Source: Larix kaempferi
Taxonomy: Eukaryota > Streptophyta > Pinopsida > Pinales > Pinaceae
Reading direction: 5' to 3'
NCBI GenBank assembly: GCA_027924585.1
Contig: BSBM01000372.1
Span: 30,560,001 to 30,624,000 of the forward strand
DNA: 64,000 nt
Below, piece after piece: positions 23,321 through 34,343 of the stretch; the stretch's first letter is position 1, and each line of letters begins with the position of its first letter. The notes under the pieces were generated by a model. It searched no databases, had not been told where the DNA came from, and saw only the letters and a program-made list of their open reading frames with translations. Both the position numbers and the translations under genes were made by a program.

Positions 23321-23936
23321 GGCAGTACAGTGATGATACCTATCTTTGATATCAGAGATTCATGAGTTAATCAGTCTTATAGTCTGTTATTCTCTTTATC
23401 TTTATATGTGCATGTTTACTTTCTTCGTTATATCTCCCATAGTGTTTTTCTTCCATATTTAAATGAGCACTTGAAATAACTTGAGATTCATACTGGTTAT
23501 GCCTCATTTTATTTGCATTTAAATATCCATTATATTCTCCAAAGTTGACAATAGATTCATCCTGGATAGATGCCTGTTGTTGATGGAATGTCTTTACTTC
23601 TTTCTTTGTCACCTGAAAAATCAAATTGACTGTAATATGATTACTATCTTGCCTCTGTGTAAATTTGTATGGTGAAAATCTCTTACTGGTTTATTATACA
23701 TTTTGAAAGCTTCGACTCCATGCCCAATGTTTCTTGTTTACCTTTTCGACCAGAAAATACTTTTTGAGAAATTCTAAAAGAACCTTTGTATATTTTTAGC
23801 CTTCACATATATATCAAAGAGAGAGCCCTCTCTGGTGGAGAAAATGGCTAGTTTTTCTACCTAAAGCTTGGTTTGAAATAGGTTACCTTAGGTCTTATTT
23901 TCTTACAACCGGAATAAAATCTAAGTGCTAACATTT

Positions 23937-23954
23937 TGGCGCCGTTGCCGGGGA
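23937..23954 (+). other. Primer-binding site (tRNA-Asp type)
   Basis: TGGCGCCGTTGCCGGGGA, three bases after the presumed LTR end ...GCTAACA. It resembles the complement of the plant tRNA-Asp 3' end and is the usual primer site in Tat/Athila-type gypsy elements. Confidence 0.85.
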
Positions 23955-24105
23955 ACGAAAGTGAAATTTTCCCTGGGAGAAACGACAAAGAAAGCTCAAA
24001 TTTCTTGGGCAAGGAAGTTTGAAACAAGTTGGTTGTAGATATTGCCCTGGCGACTTCACTTGTGACAGTTTTCAGAAGTTTTGAGAGTAATTTGAGAAAG
24101 ACATT

Positions 24106-25850
24106 GTGGCTACAAGAAGGAATCCCGGTTCGCAGTTCTTTTCAGGCGTAGACAATCCAGAAAAGCTCCTCAAGACGGAGAAAGTCAAAGGCAAGACGAA
24201 AGAAGGTATTTCTCAGTTTTCGAATATATTCCCTTCTTTACAAGAACATCTGTTTGAGGAAGAAAATATTGGTTCAAGTGAAAAGATTTTGTTTAGAACT
24301 AAGTCAGATTCTGATTTGAAAGAAACAAAAGTTGATCCACAAAGTTTGTGGGACTATTCTTTAAAATCTGTTTGGGAAAATTTACAAAGATCTGAGAGGA
24401 AAGCACCTGACATATCCAAAACCCAAAGAATACCTGTACAGGGTAACAGACAACAGGCGACGGTTGTTGCACCTTATAATCCACCACCCATGGCTGCCAG
24501 ATTTGCTCCTTTGGTTTTGCCAGCAGTTTTACATGATTTGCCTCAAAATTATGCACAGAGAATTTTTACTTTTGATAATGAAGGAAATTATACAGCACAA
24601 CAACATGTTGATAATTTCAGCGATTTTATTGATTTAGAAGAAGTAGATTATGATGATGCTAAAATGAGGTTGTTTGCTCAAAGCTTGAGGGGTGAAGTAA
24701 AAAAATGGTTTAGAGCTTTAGCCGCTGGATCTATTGCAAATTATGAGGCTTTTACAACCCTTTTTATCGAAAGATGGGAAGATCAGAAAAATCCTTCACA
24801 GGTATTGACCCAGTAACAATCTGAAAAAGGGAGGTTTTGAGTCAGTTCAGGAGTTCTCTGCCAGATTTATGAAAATCTACAATTCAATCCCTACAGATAT
24901 AAAACCTCCAGTGGGAGCAGCTAAGTTACATTATGCAGATGCTTTTGAGGGTGATTTTTCATGCACATTAAGAGAAAGAAGATCTACTACTTTGGCAATA
25001 ATGATGAAAGATGCAGTAGAAGTTGAGGCTAATATGATGGCTTCTGGAAAAATGAGGCATAGAGATATGGATAGAAAGAAAATTAGAGAAGATAATCAGA
25101 ATGCAGCTTCTTCTTCTTCTTCCTCTACAGACATAAAATTCGAAGCAATGATGAAAACTATGGAAAAGTTGTTAGAAAGATTAGTAGTGGATAACAAAGC
25201 TCCAAATAAAGAACAAGCAGAACCTCAAATCAGAAACCCAAATTTTAGAAGGCCTTTTGTTCCAGCTGCAAGGCCGAGAGAACAGCGAAACCCAAGAAAT
25301 GCAGAAGAAGATCAAATCCGACCTCCTTTTCCTGAAAATTATATTGCTGGGGAAGCTGAAGCCGAGATACCAGAAGGAGATATTCACCACTGTGGCAGTT
25401 CTGATCCAGAAGTGTATTTGACTAAACAGGAGCATGATATGTTCATGGCAGAGGGAGAATGTTGTAGTTTGGAGATAGGAAGTGATCAATACCAAATTGG
25501 TTATCAAAATGCCATAAACGATCTTCAAAGAAAGATAAATCTAAGGAACCGAGATGTTGTAATTGACAAAGGGAAAGAACCAATAGGCAAGTCAAAAAGA
25601 AATGCTGATAAAACTTCTACTAGTCAGTCTGAACCACAAACTAAAAGAAAAGAAAATGAAGATGTGCCCAAGGTAATTCCAGACAGCAAGAAAGATCCAA
25701 TGAAGGAAAGTGATAAAAATCTGGTTCCTTTCAACATACAGAATGAAATGTCAAAAGTCAAGATTTCAGTACCCTTTAATGAAATACTGAAGAACAAGGA
25801 ATACAAGGAACAAATTTTTAAGATGATGCAGGTAGAAAATCGGGTGGAAA
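24106..25850 (+). pseudogene. Gypsy Gag, frameshifted
   Basis: The frame 24106-24816 opens with GTG; the original start may have been ATG here or earlier. It contains the retrotransposon gag core FDNEGNYTAQQHVDNF, LRGEVKKWFRAL and FIERW. The reading then breaks at a frameshift near 24812, and the next piece (KKGGFESVQEFSARF) continues in another frame through 24869 onward. The rest is a Lys/Glu-rich linker with a Ser run and no clear zinc knuckle. Gag forms the particle that packages the RNA. It lies about 150 bp after the primer site, the normal position. Confidence 0.88.
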
Positions 25851-26340
25851 TAGACACTTTGGAATTAGATGATGATAATCCTAATATCTGTTTGGGATCA
25901 AGAATGGAAGACAATAGTTTGGAGGAAGTTTCTCCCTTCTATGTGAATTTGGATATTCATGATAAAGTGGTACATAACTGTATGTTGGACTCTGGAGCTT
26001 CTCATAATTTGATGCCCAAACTTGTAGTAGAATCTTTAGGATTGGAAATTACAAGACCATATGATGAATTATTTTCTTTCGATTCAAGGAAAGTTAAATG
26101 TTTAGGGTTGATAAAAGATTTGACAGTCAATCTCAGTAAAATACCAGCCAAAGGTATTCTTATGGATGTGGTGGTTGCTGATATTCCTGCAAAGTTTGGT
26201 ATGTTATTGTCCAGGTCATGGGCCTCAAAGTTAAAGGGAACTCTACAAATGGATATGTCTTTCGCTACTATTCCGGTGTTGGGAGTACACAGAAGATTGT
26301 ATACTGAAAAGAGAGCTGCTTATTTGGTAAGTGATCTAAA
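25850..26340 (+). pseudogene. Gypsy aspartic protease
   Basis: CMLDSGASHNLMP at about 25979-26017 holds the catalytic Asp (25988-25990) of retropepsins. It is followed by LGL, a conserved ILMDVVVADIPAKFGMLLSR segment and a Trp-containing end. In frame with the end of Gag and with the RNase H that follows (frame 24869-27661). The region itself shows no stop; disablement comes from lesions elsewhere in the polyprotein. Confidence 0.88.
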
Positions 26341-26493
26341 AGAGCCTGAGAAACATGCCATATATGCATTAGACACCGATTTGGGTTCTTGTATTTTGTA
26401 CAATAATGTTGAATCTAAAGAAAAGATTGATTTAATTGAACCCAAAGAAAATGAGAAGGAAAGATTGTTAAGAGAAAAGATCAGAAGAGAAGG

Positions 26494-26890
26494 TACTTGG
26501 ACGATGCACTTTGATGGGGCTAGAAGCAGAGAAGGAGCTGGAGCAGGAGTATGGATAATTACACCTGACAGAGAGTTTATAATGTTTTCTTACCAATTGA
26601 ATTTTGAATGTACCAACAATGTTGCAGAATATGAGGCTTTAATTCTGGGATTGAATGTGTTGAAGGATATGAAAGCAAAAAAGATTGAGATATTTGGAGA
26701 TTCTGAATTGGTTATAAATCAGGTAAAAGCTATTTATCAGACCAAACACCCTAAAATGAGGTCCTATAGGAATGAAGTGTGGGATCTACTGGAAAAATTT
26801 TTCGATGAACATGATGTTATCTCAATTCCCCGAGTTAGCAACACGGTAGCAGATTCTTTAGCCACTGCGGGAGCTGCGTTCAAAACTCCC
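26494..26890 (+). pseudogene. Additional RNase H upstream of RT
   Basis: TWTMHFDGARSREGAGAG, NNVAEYEALILGL, IEIFGDSELVINQV and VADSLA give the four acidic positions (D at 26513, then E, D, D) of an RNase H1 fold. This is the extra 'archaeal-type' RNase H known from plant Tat elements. Here it precedes RT, between protease and RT, whereas in textbook Tat elements it follows the RT-RNase H. From memory, other plant elements with the same protein order exist, so this is a subgroup trait rather than a local rearrangement. Confidence 0.85.
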
Positions 26891-27309
26891 ATCTTTTCTA
26901 AAAAAGAATATAATATTGAAGTCATACATAGACCGTCTATTCCAGACAATGTCAAACATTGGCAGGTCTTTGAAGATGACCAACAGATCAAACGCTTTTT
27001 GGAAATGACAGATGAGTTCAATTACAGGTCTATTGACGCAGAAGGTGATGAGGTGGGTCCAGATGAAGTGGATTCTCCGGAGGAAACAGAAAAATTCAAG
27101 CAAAGGATTGGAGGTAAGGATATTATACAGCTGAAAAATAATGTTATCCCAAGAGGTTTAATTCCTTTAGAAAAGCTCTTTGATAAAAATGATGTGGTAA
27201 AGAATCCAAAGATTGAACCAAAACTTGAAGATGTAAAAGATTATAATTTAGGTTCTGAAAAAGATCCCAAATTGGTAAAACTTTCAAAGAAATTACCAAG
27301 AAAAGAAGA

Positions 27310-28180
27310 AGATAAAAGTGTGGAAGTAATGAAAAGGTTTTCAGATGTTTTTGCTTGGAGCTATGAAGATTTGAAGGAATATGATATTTCTGTTATACAG
27401 CATACAATTCCAATTAAACCAGGTGAAAAACCTTTTAAGCAGAAATTAAGAAGAATAAATCCCAAGCTACTGCCAGTGATAGAAAAAGAGGTGAGAAAGT
27501 TGTTTGATGCTAAGATAATTGTGTCTCTGAGGTTTTCCAAGTGGTTAGCCAATTTAGTACCCGTAAGAAAAAAGAATGGAGAAATAAGGCTGTGTGTGGA
27601 TTTTAGAAACTTGAACAGAGCTTCTTTGAAAGATAATTATCCACTTCCTAAAATGTACTAGGTTTTACAGCAAGTGGTGGGGGCCGAAAGAATTTCCATG
27701 CTAGATGGTTTTTCGGGTTATAATCAAATCAAAGTTCATCCAGAGGATCAAGAAAAAACTGCTTTTACTACTCCTTGGGGAACGTTTATGTACGCCAAAA
27801 TGCCATTTGGTCTAATGAATGCAGGCGCAACATTTCAGAGAGCTATGGATATTGCATTTGCAGATGAAAGGGACAAAATTGTGGTGGTTTACATGGATGA
27901 TATCACTGTTTATTCAAAGAAAGCTGCTGATCACTGGAAGCATCTGGAAAGAGTCTTCATAAAAATGTAGAAGGTTTGGAATTTCGTTAAATCCAAAGAA
28001 ATCGCATTTTTGCATGGAAGAGGGAAGGTTATTGGGACACATCATATCCAAAGAAGGCATTAAGATCGATCCGGAGAGAGTATCTGCAATACAAAAAGTA
28101 GAAATCCCTAGGAGTAAGAAAGAGATTCAGTCATTCATAGGAAGGGTAAATTGGTTGAGGAGGTTCATTCCCAGTTTTGC
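27310..28180 (+). pseudogene. Gypsy reverse transcriptase, broken
   Basis: Motifs in order: KLRRINPKLLPVIEKEV, RKKNGEIRLCVDFRNLN, DNYPLPKM, then a TAG at 27659 (in place of CAG), SMLDGFSGYNQI, FTTPWGTF, YAKMPFGLMNAGATFQRAMD, the catalytic YMDD at 27890-27901, a frameshift near 27965, and LLGHIISKEGI with the connection segment. The catalytic residues are intact, so the gene was functional until the stop and frameshift arose. The stop fits a C-to-T change. Confidence 0.92.
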
Positions 28181-28189
28181 TGAAATTTT

Positions 28190-28660
28190 GAGAAATATAA
28201 CTGAAATGTTGAGAAAAGATAGAGAAATTAAATGGAATGAAGAAGCAAGAAAATCCTTTGACAACATTAAAAAAGCATTGACTGAAGCACCGGTGTTAAT
28301 CAGTCCAGATTATACAAGGGATTTCATTATGTTTACATATGCATCGGAACACACAGTGGCTGGGGTATTGTTGCAGAAGAATCAAGAAGGTATAGAACAG
28401 CCTATTGCATTTTTTAGTAAGATTCCGAGAGATGCAGAATTAAAATACAACATCATGGAAAAACAAGCTTATGCTTTGGTGAAAGCATTGAAAGATTTCA
28501 GGATATATATTTTGCATTCTCATACAATAGCACATGTTCCATCAGCAGCAGTAAAAGATATTCTTACGCAACCAGATCCTGAAGGGAAAAGAGCAAAATG
28601 GATAGCAGTATTGCTGGAATATGACCTGGACATTAAACCCACCAAATTGATAAAAGGTCA
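28190..28660 (+). pseudogene. Gypsy RNase H following RT
   Basis: TEAPVLISPDYTRDFIMFTYAS, VLLQKN, PIAFFSKIPRDAELKY and EKQAYALVKAL are the usual RT-linked RNase H (connection-type) sequences of Ty3-gypsy. The first catalytic position reads FTYAS rather than F.DAS, so activity of this domain is doubtful, which fits elements that carry a second RNase H. Confidence 0.85.
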
Positions 28661-28939
28661 AGGTTTAGCTAAAATGATGACAGAAACAAATTGGGATTCC
28701 CTCAGTATAAATTTTCTAGCTGAAACTTCGACCGAGAATATTCCAAAGTCACCGATAATTGAAGATTTCTCTTTATCTCCCTGGTACTCAGATATCGTAT
28801 ATGTCTTACAGAATCTCCAAGCACCTGCAGACATGGAAAAAACTAGGGCAAGATCAGTAAAACTGAAAGCAGCAAAGTTTTGCATATTGGATGGAAATTT
28901 GTTTTGGAAAGATCCAGGAGGAATATTGTTGAACTGTCT

Positions 28940-30029
28940 TTTAGAGAATGAGGCACAGCATATTATGGTGGAATTTCATAAGGGTATGTGTGGAGGACAT
29001 CATTCATGGAAGGCTACAGTAAACAAAATTCTTAGAGCTGGTTTTTACTGGCCCAGCATGTACTCCGATGTGTATAAAGAAGTAACAAAATGTCATGAAT
29101 GTCAAATTTTCGATGGAAAAAGAGAATTATTGCCATTTCCATTGAAACCCATTTCAGTCGAAGCACCTTTCCAATAGTGGGGGTTAGATTTTATTGGCGA
29201 AATTAACCCGAATTCTTCAGGACAACACAAGTGGATTTTGACTGCTACTGACTACTTCACAAAATGGATTGAGGCCATCCCAACCAGAAATGCTACAGAG
29301 ACGGTGATTATGAACGTTTTGGAAGAAAATATTTTGTCCAGGTTTGGTTGTCCTAAAAGGATAGTGACAGATAATGCCCCAGCGTTCAAGTCAAAAAAGA
29401 TGATAAATTTCTGTCATAAATACCACATACATCTGAATCACTCAACAGCTTATTATCCACAAGGAAATGGATTAGCCGAATCTTCAAATAAAAGTTTAGT
29501 GAGAATCATAAAGAAGTTGCTAGAGGATAATAAGAGGGCTTGGCACACTAAACTGAAATATGCTCTATGGGCAGACAGAATCAGTACAAAAAGAGCAATT
29601 GGCACTTCCCCTTTTCAGTTAGTATATGGTACAGAAGTAGTTTTTCCTGTTTCTTTAGGATTGTCAGTCATGAAATTGTTACAAGAAGTTGATGAAGAAC
29701 CAAATCATATGCAAAGAAGAATAAATCAAATGATAGAGTTGCATGAAGTCAGAGAAAAAGCATATAACAAGACTCAAATGCATCAAGAAAAAATGAAAAA
29801 AACTTTTGACAGAAAAATTAAGGAAAGGGATTTTCAAATAAATGATTTGGTTCTGAAGTGGGATTCCAGGAAAGAAGAACACCATGGAAAGTTTGAGCAT
29901 TTATGAAAAGGTCCATATATTGTTGCAGGATGCCAAGGAGAAAATGCATTTATCTTAAAAAATTGCAATGGCGAATTTTATCCTGGAGGGCCAGTAAATG
30001 GGAGAGACCTCAAACATTATTTGTACTAA
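28940..30029 (+). pseudogene. Gypsy integrase, two nonsense mutations
   Basis: The zinc-binding HHCC segment is H..GMCGGHHSWKATVNKI with CHECQ (28975-29105). TAG at 29175 replaces Gln just before WGLDFIGEI. The catalytic triad is visible as D in TATDYFTKW (29250), D in VTDNAPAF (29370) and E in PQGNGLAE (29478). TGA at 29904 replaces Trp before KGPYIV, and the frame ends at the TAA at 30027. No chromodomain follows, in line with a Tat-type rather than a chromovirus element. Confidence 0.92.
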
Positions 30030-30072
30030 CAGATAGAAGTAAAAGAAAGTTCCTGTACAGTGTAAATATTTC

Positions 30073-30098
30073 AAAAAAAAAAAAAAAAAAAAAAAAAA
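30073..30098 (+). repeat. Poly(A) run of 26 nt
   Basis: Uninterrupted A run followed by GGTGG, 94 bp before the right LTR. It may serve as the element's polypurine tract or be a captured poly(A) tail; see the tRNA-Arg-like segment next to it. Confidence 0.8.
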
Positions 30099-30106
30099 GG
30101 TGGTTT

Positions 30107-30190
30107 GAATGCGGCCCAATGGATCAGGCACTTGGTCTACGATGTTCTTTGCTACCTCGCAGGGAGGATAGCATCCCCAGTTGGAGCCAG
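30107..30190 (+). other. tRNA-Arg(ACG)-like segment before the right LTR
   Basis: GGCCCAATGGATCAGGC followed by CTTGGTCTACGA closely matches the 5' half of plant tRNA-Arg(ACG) (D-arm and anticodon arm). The 3' part CATCCCCAGTTGGAGCC recalls its T-arm and acceptor but is degenerate, with about ten extra bases in the variable region. It ends two bases before the LTR. It could be a tRNA pseudogene or the head of a short retroelement. No purine-rich tract lies directly at the LTR. Confidence 0.5.
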
Positions 30191-30958
30191 TTGTTGACAC
30201 CAGGTCTGAGGAAACATAAGACTTTTGCTAAAAGGTCCTAAGAGAAAAAATCATCACAAAAAAGGGTTGAATTGAAGGTTTTTATATAAAAGTGTAGAAG
30301 AGAAACCCATATTTGTAAAGTCCGCCAACAAATATATGTGAGGGTTAAACCCCAGTCAAGTTCCGTCGGCGGAGATATTATAGATCAAGATCAACGGTCA
30401 ATATCAACCCCGCGTCGCCAATGTAATCGTCAACAAATGGTGGAGGGTGGTAGCAGACATAATACCACCAAGGCACGTGTCCGATATTCAGTCATCCGCG
30501 CATGGATAAAGTGGTATCGGAAACCACTATAGCACCGCGCGGAACCACCCATTATGGAAATGCGGTAAGATACCTTATGTGGCCAGATGGGACCCAACAC
30601 GTGGCGAACAGGGAAAGCTTGGTAGGGCCATGGCACGTGGCATCATATTTTACAATGATCGGAAGGCTGATACATACCTAAATGAAATCAATGGCCAACA
30701 TTTCATCCGCGGCCAGGAACATGCACACGGGATATAAGGAAAAGCAGTCGCGGAGAATAAACCACCATAACAGGTGTCAACAGATGGTGTATCCGCGCGG
30801 GAAGCAAACCGGAAAAAGAAACCGCCTTTTCGATCGTGGATACCACCGGTGGAATAAAGGGGGACGAGATCTGACGGTCCAAAATAAAGCTTCGAAGATC
30901 AACGGTTGGATATGACCTGCGTTTATAAAGGTGCAAGGAGGTTATTTTAAAAAAGGCT

Positions 30959-30968
30959 TATATAAAAA
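30959..30968 (+). promoter_or_regulatory. TATA box of the 3' LTR
   Basis: TATATAAAAA identical to 19639-19648, about 180 bp before the second copy of the LTR ORF; it could drive that ORF independently of the rest of the element. Confidence 0.65.
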
Positions 30969-31136
30969 GAAAGGGCTCCACATAACGGCATTTTGCATGT
31001 GTCGTTATCTTGGAGAGCTCCGAAGACTGGTGGAAGTTGGCGATTGTGACAGAAGGCAAAAAGCGAGCACTTACAGGTAGGGTCTGGTGACCTGTCACAC
31101 TTTTTAAACGGAATTTCGTTTAAAAGAAGGTTTAAA

Positions 31137-34100
31137 ATGGAGACTGTGCAAGATATAGACGTTTTTAGGTCAAAAGACGCCCTAGAAGACAGAGATGAAG
31201 ATGTTTACGATACCCTAATTAGGTTTCCGGTATCCGATGTAAAAATTAAGTTGTCTGAGTTATTAAAAGAGGGTATAGACCCCCATAGGGTTCACCAGTC
31301 GTCTCTGATAGCTTTTTGCCCAGACCAATTTCCTGTTTTCCCAGAATTCGTCTCCTGGTGTGCCGAAAATTATTCCCGGGAAGAAAGAGTCGTTTTAAAT
31401 AACCAGAAAACCCGAGTCATTTGCAAAATCGAGCCAGCCGAATTGATTAGAGCCCTGGAAGCAGATTTTCCCCAAACCCTGGACCCTGAGGTTTTTTCTG
31501 AGGTTTCAATTATTGAAAATTTTCATCATGCTTCTCAAAATGATAGGGAAATGTTTTTGTCGACGTGTCTCAGACCAGAGACTAGCATTTCGGAACTCCC
31601 TTACCCTTTAGATATCAATCTTTTTAATGAAAATACTCAGTTGGTCTTGACACTGTTGGCCGTAGTTTTAGGGTTAGATACGGATTTGTATATAACTGAG
31701 TTTCAATTGAGTTTATTGTACAGAATAAGTATAGTCCAGTCGGGAATTGACGAAAGTCAAATTCCCCGACTAAATTTTGAAACATACATAGCAGAAAGGA
31801 TGCATGACCAGATGGTCAATTTTTCCACGCACAGACATTTCAGGTTTCAGCCCTTTTTAATGAGAATGATTATGGTATCCAGTCAGGAAGAATTACAGTT
31901 CCCAGAGATTGTTTTCACAACTCCACTGGAAAATAATATGTTCAACTTTATCAACTACATGCTCTCAGCAATTTTTAAGATGATTTTCGGAAAAAACCTG
32001 CCTAGAGTACTACCGGAAATGCAGGTATCAATGCAATTAAATACAGAGTATGCTACAGGAGACTGGTTTTTATCGAAAGATAGTACAGTAGTCAGATTGT
32101 ATGGATTCAAGCATAAACCCTATGTGTTACCAGCATTCCTCACTTTGAGGATTTTTGCTTTGGAATTCTTAAGACAGAAATTGATTGTAGAAGATAACAA
32201 TTTTTTAGTTCACAGACAAGCAACGGACATTAAATACCCTTTCACATTAGGTCCGTTCACAATAAAGAATAAGAGCGCTGCTGTATATATAGAAAAGTTG
32301 TTAAAAGACATGAATTTTGAGACAGATGCAGCTATGGAATATGACCCCTTAAATATCATATCCAAACGAAGAATTGAGCATCGTATCAAGGCTTTGAATC
32401 ATCAAGTTGTCAAAGGGATGGCAGACAGAGCCAACTGGCTCGAATACAAAGAAGAAATTATTCCAGACACGTCCGACAAAGAAATGTCATTGGAAGAAGC
32501 AACGGCAGAAACAGAAAGCGAAATAAATACTGCATTAGTGGGGTCTAAAAGACCTATACAGGACATTATGGTCATTGATGATGAAGAGACAGAAAAAGGA
32601 AAAAGATTGAAAACCGATGAGTCACAAGAATTGACAACAATTTCAGAAGAAGCAAAAGCGACAGAAGATGAAATACCAGAAGTTACAGTGAAGGAATACA
32701 ACATTGAAGAAACCCCTGTAGGGGGTGATGTAAATAGACCCAAGAATATCATGGACGTATTTGATGAACATAGTAAAAATAAACAGGAATCAGCGAAGCA
32801 AACAAGTCAATTGTTTCCAAAGGTCAGGAATATATCAAATAATGAAGTGAGCTTATTTACCAGCAGGAACATCAAAGAAAATTCTTTGAAATTTTCAGTT
32901 GTAACAAAAAACAAAATCTCAGAGATGAAGATAGACTTGTCAAAAGTAAATGCCCCTGATAAAATTTTGTTACATAGACAAGCTGGAGAGGTCATATACT
33001 CAGACTATCTAGGGGCCACATTGAGAGCAAACAAACTGAAGAATTCAGTAGATAAATTAAATAATCAGTTGAGACAGGAAAAGGCGGAGAATAAGTCTCG
33101 ACAACAGCAAATCAAGAAATTGCAAATAGATTTGACTAATAAAGATGGAGATGCAGCCACTAAACTGCTCAAGGAGAAGGAAGATATGATCTTAACTTTG
33201 AGACGAAAATTAAAAATCCCAGACACTGTACTCATTCAAGGTGCAGAATTGACAATATTAGAAAAAGAGAAAGAAGAACTATCTAACGAAGTCAATGATG
33301 TCACTGCCAAAATGTTAAAGCTTTCTGACGAAAAGGATTGTTGGGAAAAAGAAAGGTTCATTTTAGAAGAACAGTTAGCAACAGCAAGAAAACAATTAGC
33401 AGAGAATAGTCAGCAGCAAGTATCCACAGGCTCAGAAGAGGATAAAACCGGTGTAGATGGAATTTTACAGGCAATGTCACAAATAAGTTTAAAGGATAAT
33501 GAAATAAAATTGTTAAAGACAGAGATATAGAAATTGAAAGAAGAGAATGAAGCAAAAGAAAAAGAAATAAAAACTTTGCAGGCAAACAATCAGGAATTGA
33601 GCAATAATAATAAAGGATTAGCAGCTCATGCAACAGGACAAGCTGCTATGCAGGGGTGTAAACATATGGTGTGGGATCAGATTATTAAAGAGGTTGAAAA
33701 ACTTAGGCCATATCTGGATTATATAAGAGTTAAAGAAAAGGTAGCCAAAGATGCCTTCGAAAGTTGCCGGGCAGTCAGAGAGAGCCTGAATAGAAAGCCG
33801 AAAGAAATAGCCCAGAGAGCAATAACATTTTTAAACAGTCTATCTGAGGCAGACCTGACAGCCATGAGTATAACGAACAGAATTTCTGTCATCACTTGGG
33901 CCAGAAGGATCTTGGGCAAATACTCACATGTCGAAAATGTCGAGGCCAAAGCAGGAGAAATAAGGAAAGAAGTAATCCAATTCAAAAAGCAATTTGAAAA
34001 GTTAGTGAATAAGGGATTCCCAGCTTTCTGGAACGAAAATAGTGAATTAATTCCTCCAAATGATTATAAAAGATTACTGTTTGATATCAGGATGGATCAC

Positions 34101-34343
34101 CGAAATTTCCAGCAGCTAGATCACATGCTCACAGGGAAAATTTTAATGGAAAAAATGTCAGGGGAATTTGAAATTCTAAATATGCTAATTTCAACTTGTG
34201 CAAACCTTCTTCCTATTTCTTATGCAGGTCATATTGAGATGCGAGTCTTGGTGAAGGAAATGACCAGTTATGACCTACCCACGGTTGACCAGTGGAATTA
34301 TGTGGAAAAGTACGGAAAAACAAGATATTATGTTCATACCTAG
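31137..34343 (+). pseudogene. LTR-encoded protein of unknown function, copy 2 (one nonsense codon)
   Basis: Open for 797 codons from ATG 31137, the longest uninterrupted frame I see in the coding parts of this window apart from pol. It then has TAG at 33528-33530 where the left copy has CAG, and continues in frame to a stop at 34341-34343. Without that stop the product would be 1,068 residues. It lacks the A insertion and the TGA of copy 1. Most other differences between the copies are single transitions. Features are as for copy 1: an unrecognised N-terminal region, an acidic region with DIMVIDDEE and a basic GKRLKT, a coiled coil from about residue 630, and a helical C-terminus. No signal peptide or membrane segment is evident, so an intracellular protein is likely. 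Confidence 0.82.

Larger units (their letters stand above)
18872..23933 (+). repeat. Gypsy 5' LTR, 5.06 kb, contains a long ORF
   Basis: Starts TGTTGACACC. The shared part ends at 23907, but the sequence to 23933 ends AGTGCTAACA just before the primer site and matches the end of the related LTR at 7578, so the true end is probably 23933. It contains a U3 with G-boxes, a TATA box (19639), the LTR ORF (19818-23025) and AATAAA (23315). The last 100 bp contain GAGAGAGCCCTCTC, also present in the related LTR at 7578. Confidence 0.92.

Noticed and set aside
23367-23624. 85-residue minus ORF inside the LTR, identical at 34685-34942
   Set aside because: Identical only because the LTRs are nearly identical; no motif, no start context, lies after the LTR AATAAA.
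30107-30190. Functional tRNA-Arg gene
   Set aside because: T-arm and acceptor are degenerate and the variable region is too long; only the 5' half matches well.
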